NCBI GenBank assembly: GCA_028554755.1
Contig: JAPTOF010000011.1
Coordinates: 4,058,501 to 4,122,500 of the forward strand
Origin: Cordia subcordata
Taxonomy: Eukaryota > Streptophyta > Magnoliopsida > Boraginales > Cordiaceae
Direction: 5' to 3'
DNA length: 64,000 bases
The notes under the pieces are model-generated. The model was not told where the DNA came from and ran no database searches. It saw nothing but the letters and a program-made list of their open reading frames with translations. Below, piece by piece: positions 1-11,103 of the stretch (positions are counted from its first letter, which is position 1; the number at the start of each line of letters is the position of its first letter). The position numbers were made by a program, and so were the translations under genes.

Positions 1-29
1 CGAGTATTTTGACCCATATCAAAATCGGT

Positions 30-45
30 CCCACCAAGCGTGCCA
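30..45 (-). other. Primer-binding site of element Q
   Basis: On the minus strand this reads TGGCACGCTTGGTGGG, directly downstream of the LTR end. It resembles the TGGCACGC-type primer-binding sites that follow 5' LTRs of plant Ty3/gypsy elements. It indicates that the neighbouring LTR is the 5' LTR of a minus-strand element whose internal part lies left of the window. I do not assign the primer tRNA. Confidence 0.5.
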
Positions 46-1132
46 AAAATTATTTGCTTGGAAAAACCTTCACCAGGCCATATAAAGGAGAACATAGCCT
101 TGGCCAAGTGCATTTTGAGCATGAAGGGCGAACCTTATAGCGACACTTTTTCAGCCTGGAAGTCTTTGCAGACAATTTTATGCTTGTGGGTTCTTTATCA
201 CCTGCCCCAAACTCTATCAAGGGACTTTGTAAAGAATAAGATATGGGTTACTGAATTGTAATAAAAAGCAAATTGGGAATCAAAGTGACAACAATTTAAT
301 CACCATGAATCCAATGTACAAGCTCTCAATACAACTGAAGAAGCAAAATAGAATAAGACGGACCCTCAAACAATTGGATTGAATACGAAGAAAAGGTTTA
401 CTGGATTACACCATGAAGTTAATTTCAGTAAATTAGTTCTTCCATAAAATTAATTACAACTCGAATAAATGGTAAAAGCCAAGCCATAAAGTTAATTGCA
501 ACTAAAGCCAGAAAGGCCATAAACTTAATTATAGCAAAGCCATAAACTAAATTACTGCAAAAAGAAAAAGTCTAGGCCGTAAAGTGAAATATAGTGGTGT
601 TTGAGATAAGAATAAGCTAACATTATGCTAACTAAGACTAAGCTAAGAGCTAAACTCAGGATAGGACTAAGCTATGGAGCTACAAAGCTAAGAAGCTAAG
701 GGACAGATATATGATCAAAGCATAGTGGTTGTGGAACCCTTTTCTTCTTGGTCTCGATTAGCTTTTATAGCTGTTGCATCCAAAATCTCTGTAGTTGGTT
801 GATGACTCTAGCATCTTATGGTTTGTTGGAGCTGACGAACTTCTTTCCTTTGCTTTTGTCCTTTCTATTTCAGTGTTACATGTTTCATTAGACTTGGTCT
901 TCTTTATTTAAATCTAGCAGGTGCTTGCCATGTGCCAGTTTATTTTCACTTGGCCGAAGTTTAGCCTCGATACAAATGTGGGCTGTGGTGTCGGCCTTGA
1001 CCCCTTTTGTCCTTTATCCTTCGACCACTTGGCTGATTACTTAAGGACTTTGGGTGTAGAATACTTTCTTTCGTTCTAAATCGACGCTCTTCGACCGTCA
1101 GGCCAATTGATTGCAAATTTTGGGTGTAAACA
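46..1132 (-). mobile_element. 5' LTR of a gypsy-like element (Q)
   Basis: On the minus strand the repeat begins TGTTTACACCCAAAATTTG at 1132 and runs to a primer-binding site near position 45. A second, diverged copy lies in the opposite orientation from 58953; both share the TGTTTA(C/A)ACCCAAAA start, a stretch with taagctaag-type runs, TTGTGGAACCCTTT and a spaced 'ataaagttaatt' motif. Imperfect copies of 'gccataaa(g/c)ttaatt' recur between 400 and 560. There is no coding potential; the short ORF at 40-261 lies inside the LTR and has no recognisable domain. The inner boundary is approximate. The gypsy-like assignment rests on the primer site and the PMD-associated second copy, so it is tentative. 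Confidence 0.55.
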
Positions 1133-1223
1133 AGTTAGAAAACAAATCATTTACTTTTCTTCTTAATAAGAACATATCAGGTTATCTGCTAGAATTCTCG
1201 TCATTTATCTCCATGACAAAGGG

Positions 1224-1402
1224 TGTAAAAGATTGATATGAGGGTTAAAAGAGTTGATTCTATTTAGCTGTACCAATAGATATAAATAGCGTACACTTTG
1301 AATAATGATAAACTCTTAATACAAATGATATACTAAATACAACATACAATATACATAATCTTAAGATATAGTTAAGAGACGTAAAATTCTCATACGTTAT
1401 CA
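1224..1402 (-). repeat. 3' LTR of copia A
   Basis: This 179-bp sequence (plus strand TGTAAAAGATTGATATGAGG to ...CGTTATCA) matches 13425-13605 throughout, including 'tgtaccaatag' and 'tatacataatcttaag'. The minus-strand flank just inside it, GTTTGAGTGGG, is a short polypurine tract. Confidence 0.88.
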
Positions 1403-1409
1403 CCCACTC

Positions 1410-3465
1410 AAACATAGCTAGTTCTTGAACTGTAAGCTTTTGTCTAAGCGTGGGATATTAGGTAATTGAGTGTATTTTTTTATTAAATTAGCGAATTAAT
1501 CCACTGTTGAGATAAAGTGAATATGCAAAACACTAGCAGCAACTTTTTTCCTCACAAAATACATATCAATCTCGATGTATTTTGTGTGAGCATGAAACAC
1601 TGGATTAGTTGATAGATATATGGCTTCAATGTTGTCACACCATAAAATTAGAGGTATAGTAGAAAGCATACGTAGCTCCGAAAGTTAGGGTTGCAACTAG
1701 CATATTTCTGTAGTAGCAAAAGCTAAGCCCCGATACTCTACCTCAATGCTAGACCGCACAGTAGTAGGTTGGTTTTTTGCTAACCAAGAAACTAGATTTT
1801 GTCCCAGAAAAATGCAAAACCATGTGTAATATGCCAATCAATCTGAATATGCATATATGTTAGTTCCTTGACCTTTTTTCAAAACAAAGCCAAAGGGAAT
1901 AGTACCCTTTAAGTATAGTAGAATCTGCTTTACTACAAACCAGTGAACATCTATAGCAGCATGCATAAATTGACAAACCTTATTCACAACAAAGGATATA
2001 TCAAGTTTCATGATTGTAAGATATTGCAAAGCCTCTACAATACTACAATACAAAGTGAGATCATGGAACAGATTACTCGAGTTCAAAGACAATTGCTGGC
2101 CAATCGCCATTGGAGTTGCAACAGGTTCGATAGTAACCAACTGAGTCCTGTTGAGCAAATCATGAATATACGTAGACTGTGTGAGCACCATGGTTGAAGG
2201 AGTGCATGTCACCTAAATGCCAAGAAAACAAGATAATTGACCTATGTCCTTAAGTGAGAACTGATGATTGAGCAACTCAATAGCAAAATTAATTAACTTC
2301 AAATCAACACTAGTGATAATAATGTCATCAACATAGACCACGATGTAAATAGGATATGAGCTAGTGAACTTAATAAACAAGGATGTGTCTGATTTGGATT
2401 GTTGAAAACCCAGCTGGTGAAAAAAAGTACTCAACCAAGAGAAACACACACAGGACACCTGTTTAAATCCATATATTGTCTTTCTTAGCTTATAGACATG
2501 ATCTGGAAATTTTGGATTTACAAACCCACCTGGCTGCCCCCATATAAACATCTTTATTGAGAAGGCCATGAAGGAAGGCAATGTTCACATGAAGTTGCTG
2601 AATACTCCAATTAGAGGATAAAGCAATAGAGAGTATGACACTGATCGTGGTTGGCTTACCAACTAGATTAAATGTTTCAGTGTAGTCCAAGCCTTCTTCT
2701 TGATTATACCCTTTTGCTACTAATTGAGCCTTGTAACGCTCAATTAAACCATCAACTTTGCATTTTATTCGAAAAACCCATTTTGAACCAAAAATGTTAG
2801 TCTTAGCCAGTCTTGGTACAAGCACTAAGTACCATTTTGAATTAAAGCATTGTATTCTTTTGCCATTGCCTCTTTTCATTTAAGATATTTAGAAACTTGA
2901 GAATAACATGTTGGCTTAGAATCTATTGCACCAGTAGAATGGTTAGAAGAAACATTAGATAAATAAGTGACATAATCCAAATAATTCTTAGGAAGTCTTG
3001 TATTATCCTTTGATCTTGTCACCATAGGGTGTCATGAGGTGGTCATAACCAGAGATTTAGATACAGGATACTCAGGGATATTTGACATGGGTGCAGATGA
3101 ACCAAAGACAACTGGGCAATTTTTTGAATTTGCAACATCAGAGGACGACATAATGTTGCCAATTTGAGGAATCGAGGTAGTTGAATAGTTCACAATATGT
3201 GTAGGTGAACTTGACTCATAAAGAGGAGAAGTAAAGACATTATCGTGCATGTTTGAAGCTGGACACGTTAAGTAAGATAGAGAAGTAGATGTATTTGGGA
3301 GAATGATAGGTGGAATAAAGGAAGGTTCCTAAGTTGGGCCATGTGAGGACCGTGAAGGTGTTGAAGACATTTGTTGAGGAGAGATAGACACATAGTGATT
3401 AGGCAAACAATTCAGCTGTTTTGGGTTCACCTTGAAAGGATCTAAAACGGATTGAAAATCTTGTT
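1410..3465 (-). pseudogene. Copia A pol: reverse transcriptase and RNase H, broken
   Basis: Minus-strand copia pol remnant. From upstream to downstream: a low-complexity pre-RT linker (about 3250-2900); the RT N-terminal part with WVFRIKCKVDGLIERYKAQL and KGYNQEEGLDYTETF; an IQQLHVNIAFLHG segment; the catalytic YVDDIIIT box (near 2310-2330); a degraded QFMHA/YLKGT connection; and RNase H ending AYSDSDWH. Past the stop at 1838 RNase H continues in broken frames with [29 protein letters not shown] and [12 protein letters not shown], nearly reaching the LTR. The RT is split by frameshifts near 2580 and 2212. The YVDD aspartates survive, but DVKTAFLHG reads HVNIAFLHG, losing an RT aspartate. The remnant is cut off upstream by element B at 3465. 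Confidence 0.88.
3461..3465. repeat. Left target duplication of element B
   Basis: TTGTT immediately left of the B LTR pairs with ATGTT at 11104-11108 (4 of 5 bases), as expected for a 5-bp integrase-made duplication with one later mutation. Confidence 0.6.
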
Positions 3466-5433
3466 TGATGTGTTGGTTTTGTGTGTGATCGTTTATTGCA
3501 TGTTTATACTTGTTTAGAGGTGTTTTTCATTTTAATAGGTGTATTAGTATAGCATTTTTGTCATACTTGTGCTTATTAGGGTTTACATGTCCACAGTTGA
3601 TCTTAGAACGTAAATGCTACACTAATACACACTTATTGCTTGTTCGAGATGAGATTCGAAGAGATAATTAGAGCTTGAATGATGATGCTTGGGATATAGA
3701 GCAAAGCCAAAGGTGTTTTGGACATAAAGAAAGTAAGAAAAGTGCATTTGGAAGTCGTTGGACGAAGAAAAGAGCATCGACGAAGAAACTAGCTCGCAAG
3801 AATCAAAATATAGGTGAAAAGTAGGGAAGGCCGGTCCACCTCTTCCTTAGGTCGATCAATTACCCTAGCCCCCTAGTCATATTAGAATGTTAAGCTTCAA
3901 GGCCGGCCAGTCTCCCTCCAAGGCCGATCTCACAGCTATGCGCGAGAATTGCTTATTTATATATAGTTTTCGGCAAAATTAGAAGGCGAATCACTTAACC
4001 TTTGAACCCCTATTTCCTAAAACCCTAAACCATAATTCTCCTCTCACCTACTTTACACACACTCACCTAAACACAGTTATCACTTGGAATCAAGTATCTT
4101 AAAGGATCAAGCACAAGAATTTGAGGAATTTGCTCTTGGATTGTAAAGATATGGCTATGGATGAAGGGTAGATTTTCTATCTCTATTTTGTCCTAGTTCA
4201 GTATATGTATGCTTTGAGCTATGTAGGGTAATTTACTCTTGTATTATGGATTGAGTACATTATTGTAATGGGTACTTGATGGATTTATGTATTATATATA
4301 CTTAGTGCTTAGAGTTTCAAAGGCTATTTTATATACATGTTTATGTGTTAGTAAAAATGCTTCAATGCAATTATATATGTATATTGAAGTCTATTATGCT
4401 ATTAACCATTTCTAAATCTTTGAATAGACATGTCTATGTGTTTGTGTGATGATTACATGAATTGGGTTATGCTTATATATATATGTCTATGTGTATGTTT
4501 GCATGTCTAATGGCATAAATGGCTTTTTCTGCATACATATCGGCTGTTATTGCTTAAATTGGTGTAATCTAAGCATGTTTATGTGTTAGTAATAGGATAT
4601 GTCGATATATTCCCAAATACTATACCCTATATATGTACACGTTACGCTCAAACATTAATTCCTGCTATTGTAATGACGATCGGTGGTGCATAACTAATGG
4701 CTAGCCTAGGTCGAGTCTCCTTTGGCTTTAAATCTAGTCAATAGGTTTCTGGGTAGGTTTACCTTAGTCACTTCAGAAGCTAGTTAGTCAATCCTAAGGC
4801 CCTAGGCTGTAAGGATCACACCGTGGCCCTAGGTAGACGATGCCTAGAGATGGACCCACACCAAGTCCTAAGGATGGATTAAGGAACTAATTGATGGACT
4901 AAATGTTAGGGTTAGATCGATCTAAGTCACTTGAAATCCTAACTAGCTAGCCTTAAATTTTAAGTAATAAAGACCACGCCATAGCTCTAGGAGTTGTCGT
5001 CTAGGGACAGACCTGCAATGAGGCTTCAGATACCAACTAGCAGGTTAATTAGGAGTCTAGATAAGAGCAACCAAGTATAATCTCACCCTAACGAGAAGTA
5101 ATAATCACCTATTTGCAAGACATAATCACTCTAGTCCCCAAATTTTGAAACTTGAATCCCTTTATATCGCTTGATTTCCCCGTTACACACACATGCACAC
5201 CTTTTATCTTCTTGCTTAGGTTAGATTTACTTTTCTGAGCTCCCTTTGAACCAAAAAAAACCATAAATATTGTATTTTAGGTCCAAACACGTAGCTCTTT
5301 AGGATATACTTAGCTTAGGACACCACACACGTTTGGCCTCTCTTTGGATTCGACCCTGCACTCGCGCGCTACACTGCACATGACCTGCACATTTACAGGC
5401 TATTTAAGTTTGTGCTTCCAAATAGCATTATCA
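3466..5433 (+). repeat. 5' LTR of element B
   Basis: Matches 9138-11103 end to end. The GGCCGGTC-rich cluster (3830-3930) sits just upstream of a TATA-like TATTTATATATAG (3954-3966). A TTGGCT-TTAAATCT-AGTCAA hairpin lies at 4722-4741. The start is fixed by TGATGTGTTGGTTTTGTGTG in both copies and the end by ATCA before the primer site. Confidence 0.88.
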
Positions 5434-5460
5434 AGTTGTTGGTGCTGTTGTTAGGAAGGC
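5434..5460 (+). other. Primer-binding site of element B
   Basis: Reads TTGGTGCTGTTGTTAGGA beginning within a few bases of the LTR end. It is a C-to-T-decayed version of TGGCGCCGTTGCCGGGGA, complementary to the 3' end of plant Asp tRNA, which Athila elements use as primer. Confidence 0.75.
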
Positions 5461-5602
5461 ACGTTTGTTTGGTTTCTTTGTTTTGTATATCTTAGCTAGT
5501 TGCATGTTATTTAATCTTTTCATGTTTTTTGTTGTTTGAATAATAAAAGAAAAAAATCTAAAAAAGAATTTATGCATTGAGAAGAGGATTACTTGTGCTT
5601 GA

Positions 5603-5975
5603 ATGAATATGAATGATTTAAATGCTTCTTGGTGGTCATTAGTATCCTTTTCCCCACCACCCGAACTTGATCCTAATGCTTGTCGCTTGTCTGAAAGTTG
5701 TGTTCATAAAACCATTTGTTGTCCCCATACAAATCCCTTATTTTGGGTTAATGATAGCTGTGAACTCAATAGTCATGCATCATTTAATTCATCTTCATTT
5801 AGAAATCATGACTATATGGATGCATATTCTTATTATTGCAGCCTTTGTGGAAGCCATACTCATGATTCTAATTCTTATCCTACCTTTCACCGTTATCCCT
5901 AATTACATACAATGCCTAAAAATGCCCCTAGCAATCATATACCTGTGTATGCGTCCTCATCTTATGTTAGCTAAA
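5603..5975 (+). pseudogene. Damaged zinc-knuckle Gag-like ORF of element B
   Basis: An ATG at 5603 opens 99 codons beginning MNMNDLNASWWSLVSFSPPP, clearly homologous to the first ORF of element E (23094, minus strand). In E two CCHC knuckles (CX2CX4HX4C) are intact. Here knuckle 1 has lost its second cysteine (C30 to S: C-R-L-S) and knuckle 2 (C-S-L-C...H) its last cysteine (to Y). After a stop at 5900-5902, homology continues in frame (LHTMPKNAPSNHIPVYASSS) to about 5970, where copia-type LTR C begins. The rest of the protein, coiled coil included, is absent. The role is presumably Gag-like RNA binding in particle assembly, by inference from the knuckles and the position after the primer site. 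Confidence 0.72.
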
Positions 5976-7240
5976 TGATGGCTAATGTGTGTTTTGATGA
6001 TGATATAAATTATTAGTGTTAAATGATTTATTAATACTAATCTTTTGTAAAGAATCATCTTTGAATTTGAACTATGAGATAGCTAGCAAAGGAATGCAAG
6101 AATCATTGTACAAGGAGCTCAAAAGAATGCATGAAGATTGCTTGGAGAGATTTGAAGAAGTTCAAGGATGATCAAGTGTTGAAGAAAGAGATATGAGGCG
6201 TAGACGAAGGCGACATAAGGGGTACCGGCTAGTGCTCTTTTGTGTTTTGCCATAGTTTACAAATTATAGCTCTAAACTTGTGTGATTTCCTCGAAACTTC
6301 ATTTTGCACTCTTGCATAAACTTGTTTTGAAAAAGGAAATGCTTTTTGAAGTTATTCTTAATTGTGTTCATAACTTCATAGCTTCAAAGAGTTTTGCAAA
6401 TTATGCTATTGATCCAAATTGTTCTATTTCAAGCCTTGTTGAAATGCTTATGAACTATAAAAATGCTTTAGATTTTTAAAAGAGGCAAAGTAGCATGATT
6501 ACAAGGATGTAAGGACACTTTCTGGCCTTGCTGGTCGCCCCTGCAGGTCGACCGACTGGTATAGGAAGGCCACCGACAATGGCAAAAAGATAGGGGAGTG
6601 CTCTGGCCTTGCTGGTCGACCTTATCAGCCTGCTAGCTAAAGCTGTCAGTAGAGCCAGAGTACACAGGGGTTATCGATAGCCCTTACCAGCTTGCCGAAC
6701 CCCCTACCAATAGCGTCTAGATTTGTAAAATATAACCGTTCCCTCATTCTATAAATATCTCTTCACCCTCAATTTAGAAATGAACCTAGCTTTCCATACC
6801 TATGCATTTCTAAGCAATTTTTCATCTTTTTCAAATCTTTTTTCTTGGAAATCAATTAATCTTAAGCTGTAATCTTGCTATATACTTGAGCAAACAAAAG
6901 CCTTCATTTTCATACATTGCTTATTAGAAGTTGTAGTGATTTAGCTTTAAGAAACCTCCCTTTTTGTTGTTGATACATACACATCATAGCTTGATTATCT
7001 TGGGAAGATTGTGTAAAGCTTTTGGGTGTAGGGAAATCCTTGGGAAAAGGCTTTGCTAGGGTTCTTTGGAAGGGCTTTAAAAAGGTGTATGTTGGTTTGA
7101 GCTTCAGCAACCTTTAAAGAAGCTTAATAGTGGAGGTTTCATTAAGTCCTAAGGGAAGAATCCTCAGATAATAGATATAGGCTTGGCCGAACCACCTTAG
7201 ATTGGTTTCATCTCTCTCTTTCTCTTTGATTTCTTGCTAT
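5976..7240 (+). mobile_element. Copia-type LTR C inserted in element B (approximate)
   Basis: Starts TGATGGCTAATGTG and is homologous, in inverted orientation, to LTR D (15288-16651). Shared landmarks are 'gttttgatgatg', 'gacataaggg', the ggtcgacc cluster and 'aaggctttgctagggttctttg'. A TATA-like CTATAAATA lies at 6749-6757, about 200 bp after GGTCGACCGACTGGT (6546-6560). The style resembles SIRE/Maximus copia LTRs, which is inference. The 3' end is not clear, and 7250-7320 looks like a recombinant junction. The short ORF at 6282-6479 has no recognisable domain. Confidence 0.5.
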
Positions 7241-7969
7241 TTCCTTCAATGCTCACCATGTGTTCGATAAAATGCTCAGTGATTGTTTATTGTTCTTAGT
7301 TGTAAGCGTTTTCTTAAATTGCATATGGGGTGGTTAATTAGAGAACAAATGGGGTACGATCCTAGGCATTTGTGCATGATCCCTTCCTCACCCTCGCACA
7401 CACTCTTATTAGATAACTTCGGGTGGGATTCAGAAAAGGGGTGCATTGTGCACTCATTGCCCCATTATATGTTGCATGACCTTTTCCTTCTACTGTTTGC
7501 ACTTGGTTGACTATCCGGTAATTTGTGCCTCTTAATTTTAAACATAGTTTGCTCTAACATTAGCATCCGGCTAGTGGTGTTAAATCCAATGCTGCTAAGA
7601 GGTGCCTTAGACATATTTATATTCTTTTTGTTTTATTGGCATGTCTTTTATTTGTTTTACTTTTCATTTTTTTTGTACTTTGATTTTCATTTCATTTTAT
7701 TTGTTTCTTTTTCACCCTCCCAAGTGTTGATCCTCACTTTTATCATTTTCCTTTTGCATACATCTTGTTTATCATTTGACAATACCAATGTAAGCTTGCA
7801 TGGCAATGCCACTAATCTTGTGCTTTTTGAGTATTTGTGGTTTGTTGAGAAATAGGGTTAGTAGATAATTCATGAATCATTGGCATCAAAGAGCTTCAAA
7901 AGAACACAAGGTTGTATCTATCTTTTTTCTACTTTTTCCTTCTTGTATACCGCTTCCATACCACCCTGA

Positions 7970-8119
7970 CTTGCTTTGTGTTGCTTATTTGCTTGTTGTA
8001 TAGTTCTATTTTATTTGCTTGAGGACAAGTAGTTTAGGTCACCCTTACTTGCTTTGTGTTGCTTATTTGCTTGTTGTGTGGTTCTATTTTATTTGCTTAA
8101 GAACAAGTAAAGTTTAGGT
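7970..8119. repeat. 78-bp tandem duplication
   Basis: 'cttgctttgtgttgcttatt' starts at 7970 and again at 8048. Each copy ends in a TTGCTT(G/A)AG(G/A)ACAAGTA hairpin. Only the second copy is followed by the full GGTTTGGGGGTGTGGG tract. Relatives E, G, H and J carry a single copy, so the duplication is specific to B. Confidence 0.75.
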
Positions 8120-8133
8120 TTGGGGGTGTGGGA
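8093..8133 (+). promoter_or_regulatory. Internal hairpin plus polypurine module of B
   Basis: TTGCTTAAGAACAAGTAA, a near-perfect stem-loop, is followed by AGTTTAGGTTTGGGGGTGTGGG. The purine-rich part resembles the terminal polypurine tracts of E and B, yet lies 1 kb upstream of the LTR. It may be a second plus-strand priming site or a conserved RNA signal; this is inference. Confidence 0.5.
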
Positions 8134-8492
8134 GTTTAGTTTTATTGTTTTATACTTTGATTATGGTGGATTGCATTATGTTTTTAAAAATGGTGAAAAT
8201 TTTTCAATTTTTATGCATATAGAGTCATTTATCTTTTGTTAAGTGGAATGTTGGCTTTTTGATTGACTTAATTGATTAGTAGAGATATAGTTGTATTGTG
8301 AGGAGTGAATGGAGTAGAGGGAGATCTGAGACTTGGAATAGATACCTTTTGAAAGCCATAAAGAGTGAACACTTCTAAGAATGCACTTTGCAGCTACCCT
8401 ATGGCTTGGTTAAAAAAAATAAATAAGTGATTGAAAATGGGTTGTTGATATGAGTGCCCTTTCCTTGATTGGTTCTTTTTCATGTGACTTAG

Positions 8493-8559
8493 CCTTTCTT
8501 TTTCTTTTCTTTTTGCTTATGTCATTCCTTTCTTTTTCTTTTCTTTTTGCTTATGTCAT
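8493..8559. repeat. 34-bp pyrimidine tandem duplication
   Basis: Two consecutive copies of 'cctttctttttcttttcttt' plus 'ttgcttatgtcat' (starting 8493 and 8527). They lie directly upstream of an A-rich block (8571-8690), with which they could pair. Confidence 0.7.
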
Positions 8560-9100
8560 GTAATGTGAAAAATTGAAAAAAATAGAAAAAGGCAAAAAGG
8601 TACAAAGAGATGAAAAAGATTGAAAAACCCAAAAAAAAAAAGTGAAAAAGCCAAAAGGCACCAAAAAGTTGAATAAAATGAAGTTAATTGAACAAGTACT
8701 TAAGTGACACAATGTTAACTTGGCACAAGATTCTTTTTTCACTCTTTCATGTATTGTGAATAAGGCTCTTTCGTCATTTATGAGCCATTGTGTTTGCACA
8801 TTCTTTCTTTTCTTACCTTTGAGGCTTTATGCATGTTAGGGAGGCCATGCTAGTTGAGGAGGCATGAAGTATCAACATCTCGTATGCGTGTATTAGAATC
8901 CTAAGCTTGTGGTGGTTAAAGCTACCTAGAACTTCCCGTGAGGTGCGAGGCCCCTTGTGAGTAAGGGAAGGATCTGAAAAGGCTTGGGGATCCCTCTACG
9001 AGAATGATGACCCCTTCATATTCTTTGGACTCACCGAGATAGCAAGTCAATACTCTAAGTAACCCTTTTTAGCAAATTTGAGATAAACTTTGGTTTGGTC

Positions 9101-9137
9101 TTGCTTGGGGACAAGCAAGGAAAAGGTTTAGGGGTAT
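9101..9137 (+). other. Terminal hairpin and polypurine tract of B
   Basis: TTGCTTGGGGACAAGCAA (7-bp stem) is followed by GGAAAAGGTTTAGGGGTAT and then the 3' LTR at 9138. This is the expected place for the plus-strand primer. Confidence 0.75.
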
Positions 9138-11103
9138 TGATGTGTTGGTTTTGTGTGTGATTGTTTATTGCATGTTTATACTTGTTTAGAGGTGTTTTGC
9201 ATTTTAATAGGTATATTAGTTTATCATTTATGTCATACTTGTGCATAATAGGGTTTACATATCCATAGTTGAGCTTAGAACGTAAATGCTACACTAATGC
9301 AAGCTTATTGCTTATTTTAAGTGAGATTTGGAGAGAAAACTGGAGCTTGATTAATGATCCTTAGGATGTGAAGCAAAGCCAAAGGTGTTTTGGACATAAA
9401 GAAAGCAAGAAAAGCACATTTGGATGTCGTTGGACAAAGAAAGGAGCACCCAAGAAGAAACTAGCTTGCGAGGAGCAAAATCGGGGCCAAAAGCAGAGGA
9501 GGCCAGTTGACCTCTTTCCGAGGCCAGTCAACCGGCCTAGGCCCCTAGCCACATTAGAATGTTAAGCTTCAAGGCCGGTCAACGTCCTTGAAGGCCGATC
9601 ACTAGTTGTGTGCGAGCATTGCTTATTTATATGCACTTTTCAGCAAAATTAAAAAGGGAATCACCCAAGCAAACCCCTATTTCCCAAAACCCTAAACCCT
9701 AATTCCACTCTCACCTACCTCACACACACTCACCTAAATGCATGTATCACTTGGAATCAAGCATCTTAGGAGGATCAAACACAAAATTTTGTCACATTAG
9801 CTCTAGGATTGCAAAGACATGGCCATGGATGAAAGGATAGATTTCCTATCTTTCTTTTATCCTAGTTCAATATATGTATGATTAGAGCTATATAGGGTGA
9901 TTTACTCTTATATTATGGATTGATTATTACATTAAATGAGCAATTAATGGATTTATGAATATATGCTTTGTGCTTAGGGTTTCAAAGGCTATTTTAAATA
10001 CATGTCTATGTGTTTGTAGAAACGCCTCAATGAAGTTGCATATGTATATTGATATCTCTAATGCTATTAACCATTTCTAAATCATTATCTAAACATGTCT
10101 ATGTGTTTGTGTGATGATTACTTGAATTGGGTTATGCTTATATACATGTCTATGTGTGTGTTTGCATGTCTAATAGCATAAATAGCTTCTATTGCATACA
10201 TATCGGGTGCTATCACTTAAATTGGTGTAATCTAAGCATATTTATATGTTTTGTAGTAAGATATGTCGGTATTTTCTCAAATTCCATGCCCTAGATGTGT
10301 ATGCCTCGCGCTTAAACGTTAATTCTCGCTATTGTGATAACGATCGGTGGTGCATAACCAATGGCTAGCCTAGGTTGAGTCTCCTTTGGCTTTAAACCTA
10401 GCCAATAGGTTTTTGAATAGATTTAGTTGACCTTAGTCACTTAGGAGCTAGTTAGTCAATCCTCGGGCCCTAGGTTATAAGGACCACACTGTGACTCTAG
10501 GTAGACAACGCCTAAGGACGGACCCACACTGAGTCTTAGAGATAAATTAAGGAGCTAATTAGTGGACAAAATGCTAGGGTTAGATTGATTTAAGTCACCT
10601 AAAATCCTAACTAGCTAGCCCTAATTCCTAAGACATAAAGAGCACACTGTAGCTTTAAGAGTCTTCGCCTAGGGACGGACATGTACTGAGGCTTAGGGTA
10701 CTAATTAGGACGTTAATTAGGAGTTTAGACGAGAGCAACCAAGTATAATCCATCAGCCAACGCTAATGAGAAGTAATAATTACCTATTTGCAAGACGTAA
10801 TCACCCTAATCCCCAAATTTCGACATTTGAATTCCTTCTGATCGCTTGATTCCCCCGTTACACACACCCCCCTTTTATTCTCTTGCCTAAGGTTAGATTT
10901 ACTTTTTCGAGCTCTCTTTAAATTAAAAATACCAAAAATATTGTAGTTTAGGTCCCAATACATAGCTCTTTAGGATACACTTAGCTGAGGACATCACACA
11001 TGTTTGGCCTCAATGTGGATTCGACCCTGCACTCACACGTCACACTACACGCCACTCGTGCGGTTACGAGCTATCTAGGCTTGTACTCCCAAATAGCATA
11101 TCA
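9138..11103 (+). repeat. 3' LTR of element B
   Basis: Pairs with 3466-5433. The GGCCAGTCAACCGGCC cluster (9520-9600) lies upstream of TATTTATATGC (9624-9634). A perfect hairpin TTGGCT-TTAAACCT-AGCCAA lies at 10386-10405. Ends ATATCA at 11103, followed by ATGTT (the target duplication with one mismatch). Confidence 0.88.

Larger units (their letters stand above)
7321..9100 (+). other. Non-coding 3' region of element B
   Basis: No gene. The region begins 'tatggggtggttaattagagaacaa', continues through a T-rich stretch and a hairpin-polypurine module (8093-8133), then an A-rich block (8571-8690) preceded by pyrimidine repeats, and ends with 'gaataaggctctt...gagccattgtgtttgcacattct' and 'atcctaagcttgtgg'. 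The same landmarks occur in the same order in E (minus strand, 21400-19660), G (41240-42790), J (minus, 45900-44680) and from about 37350 in H. The hydrophobic ORF at 7523-7855 is a by-product of T-richness. The ordered conservation of non-coding sequence suggests cis signals used in retrotransposition. Confidence 0.7.
3466..11103 (+). mobile_element. Non-autonomous Athila-like LTR element B, nested in copia A
   Basis: Both LTRs are present (3466-5433 and 9138-11103, 1968 and 1966 bp), starting TGATGTGTTGG and ending AAATAGCAT(T)ATCA. The 5' LTR is followed by a degraded Asp-tRNA-type primer site and the 3' LTR is preceded by a polypurine tract. The interior of about 3.7 kb has no RT, RNase H or integrase. 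It holds a damaged zinc-knuckle ORF (5603), an inserted copia-type LTR (C) and a long non-coding 3' region shared with E, G, H and J. The coiled-coil half of the gene present in E is missing, probably lost when C inserted or by deletion. Its insertion splits the copia A pol, so B is younger than A. Confidence 0.87.
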
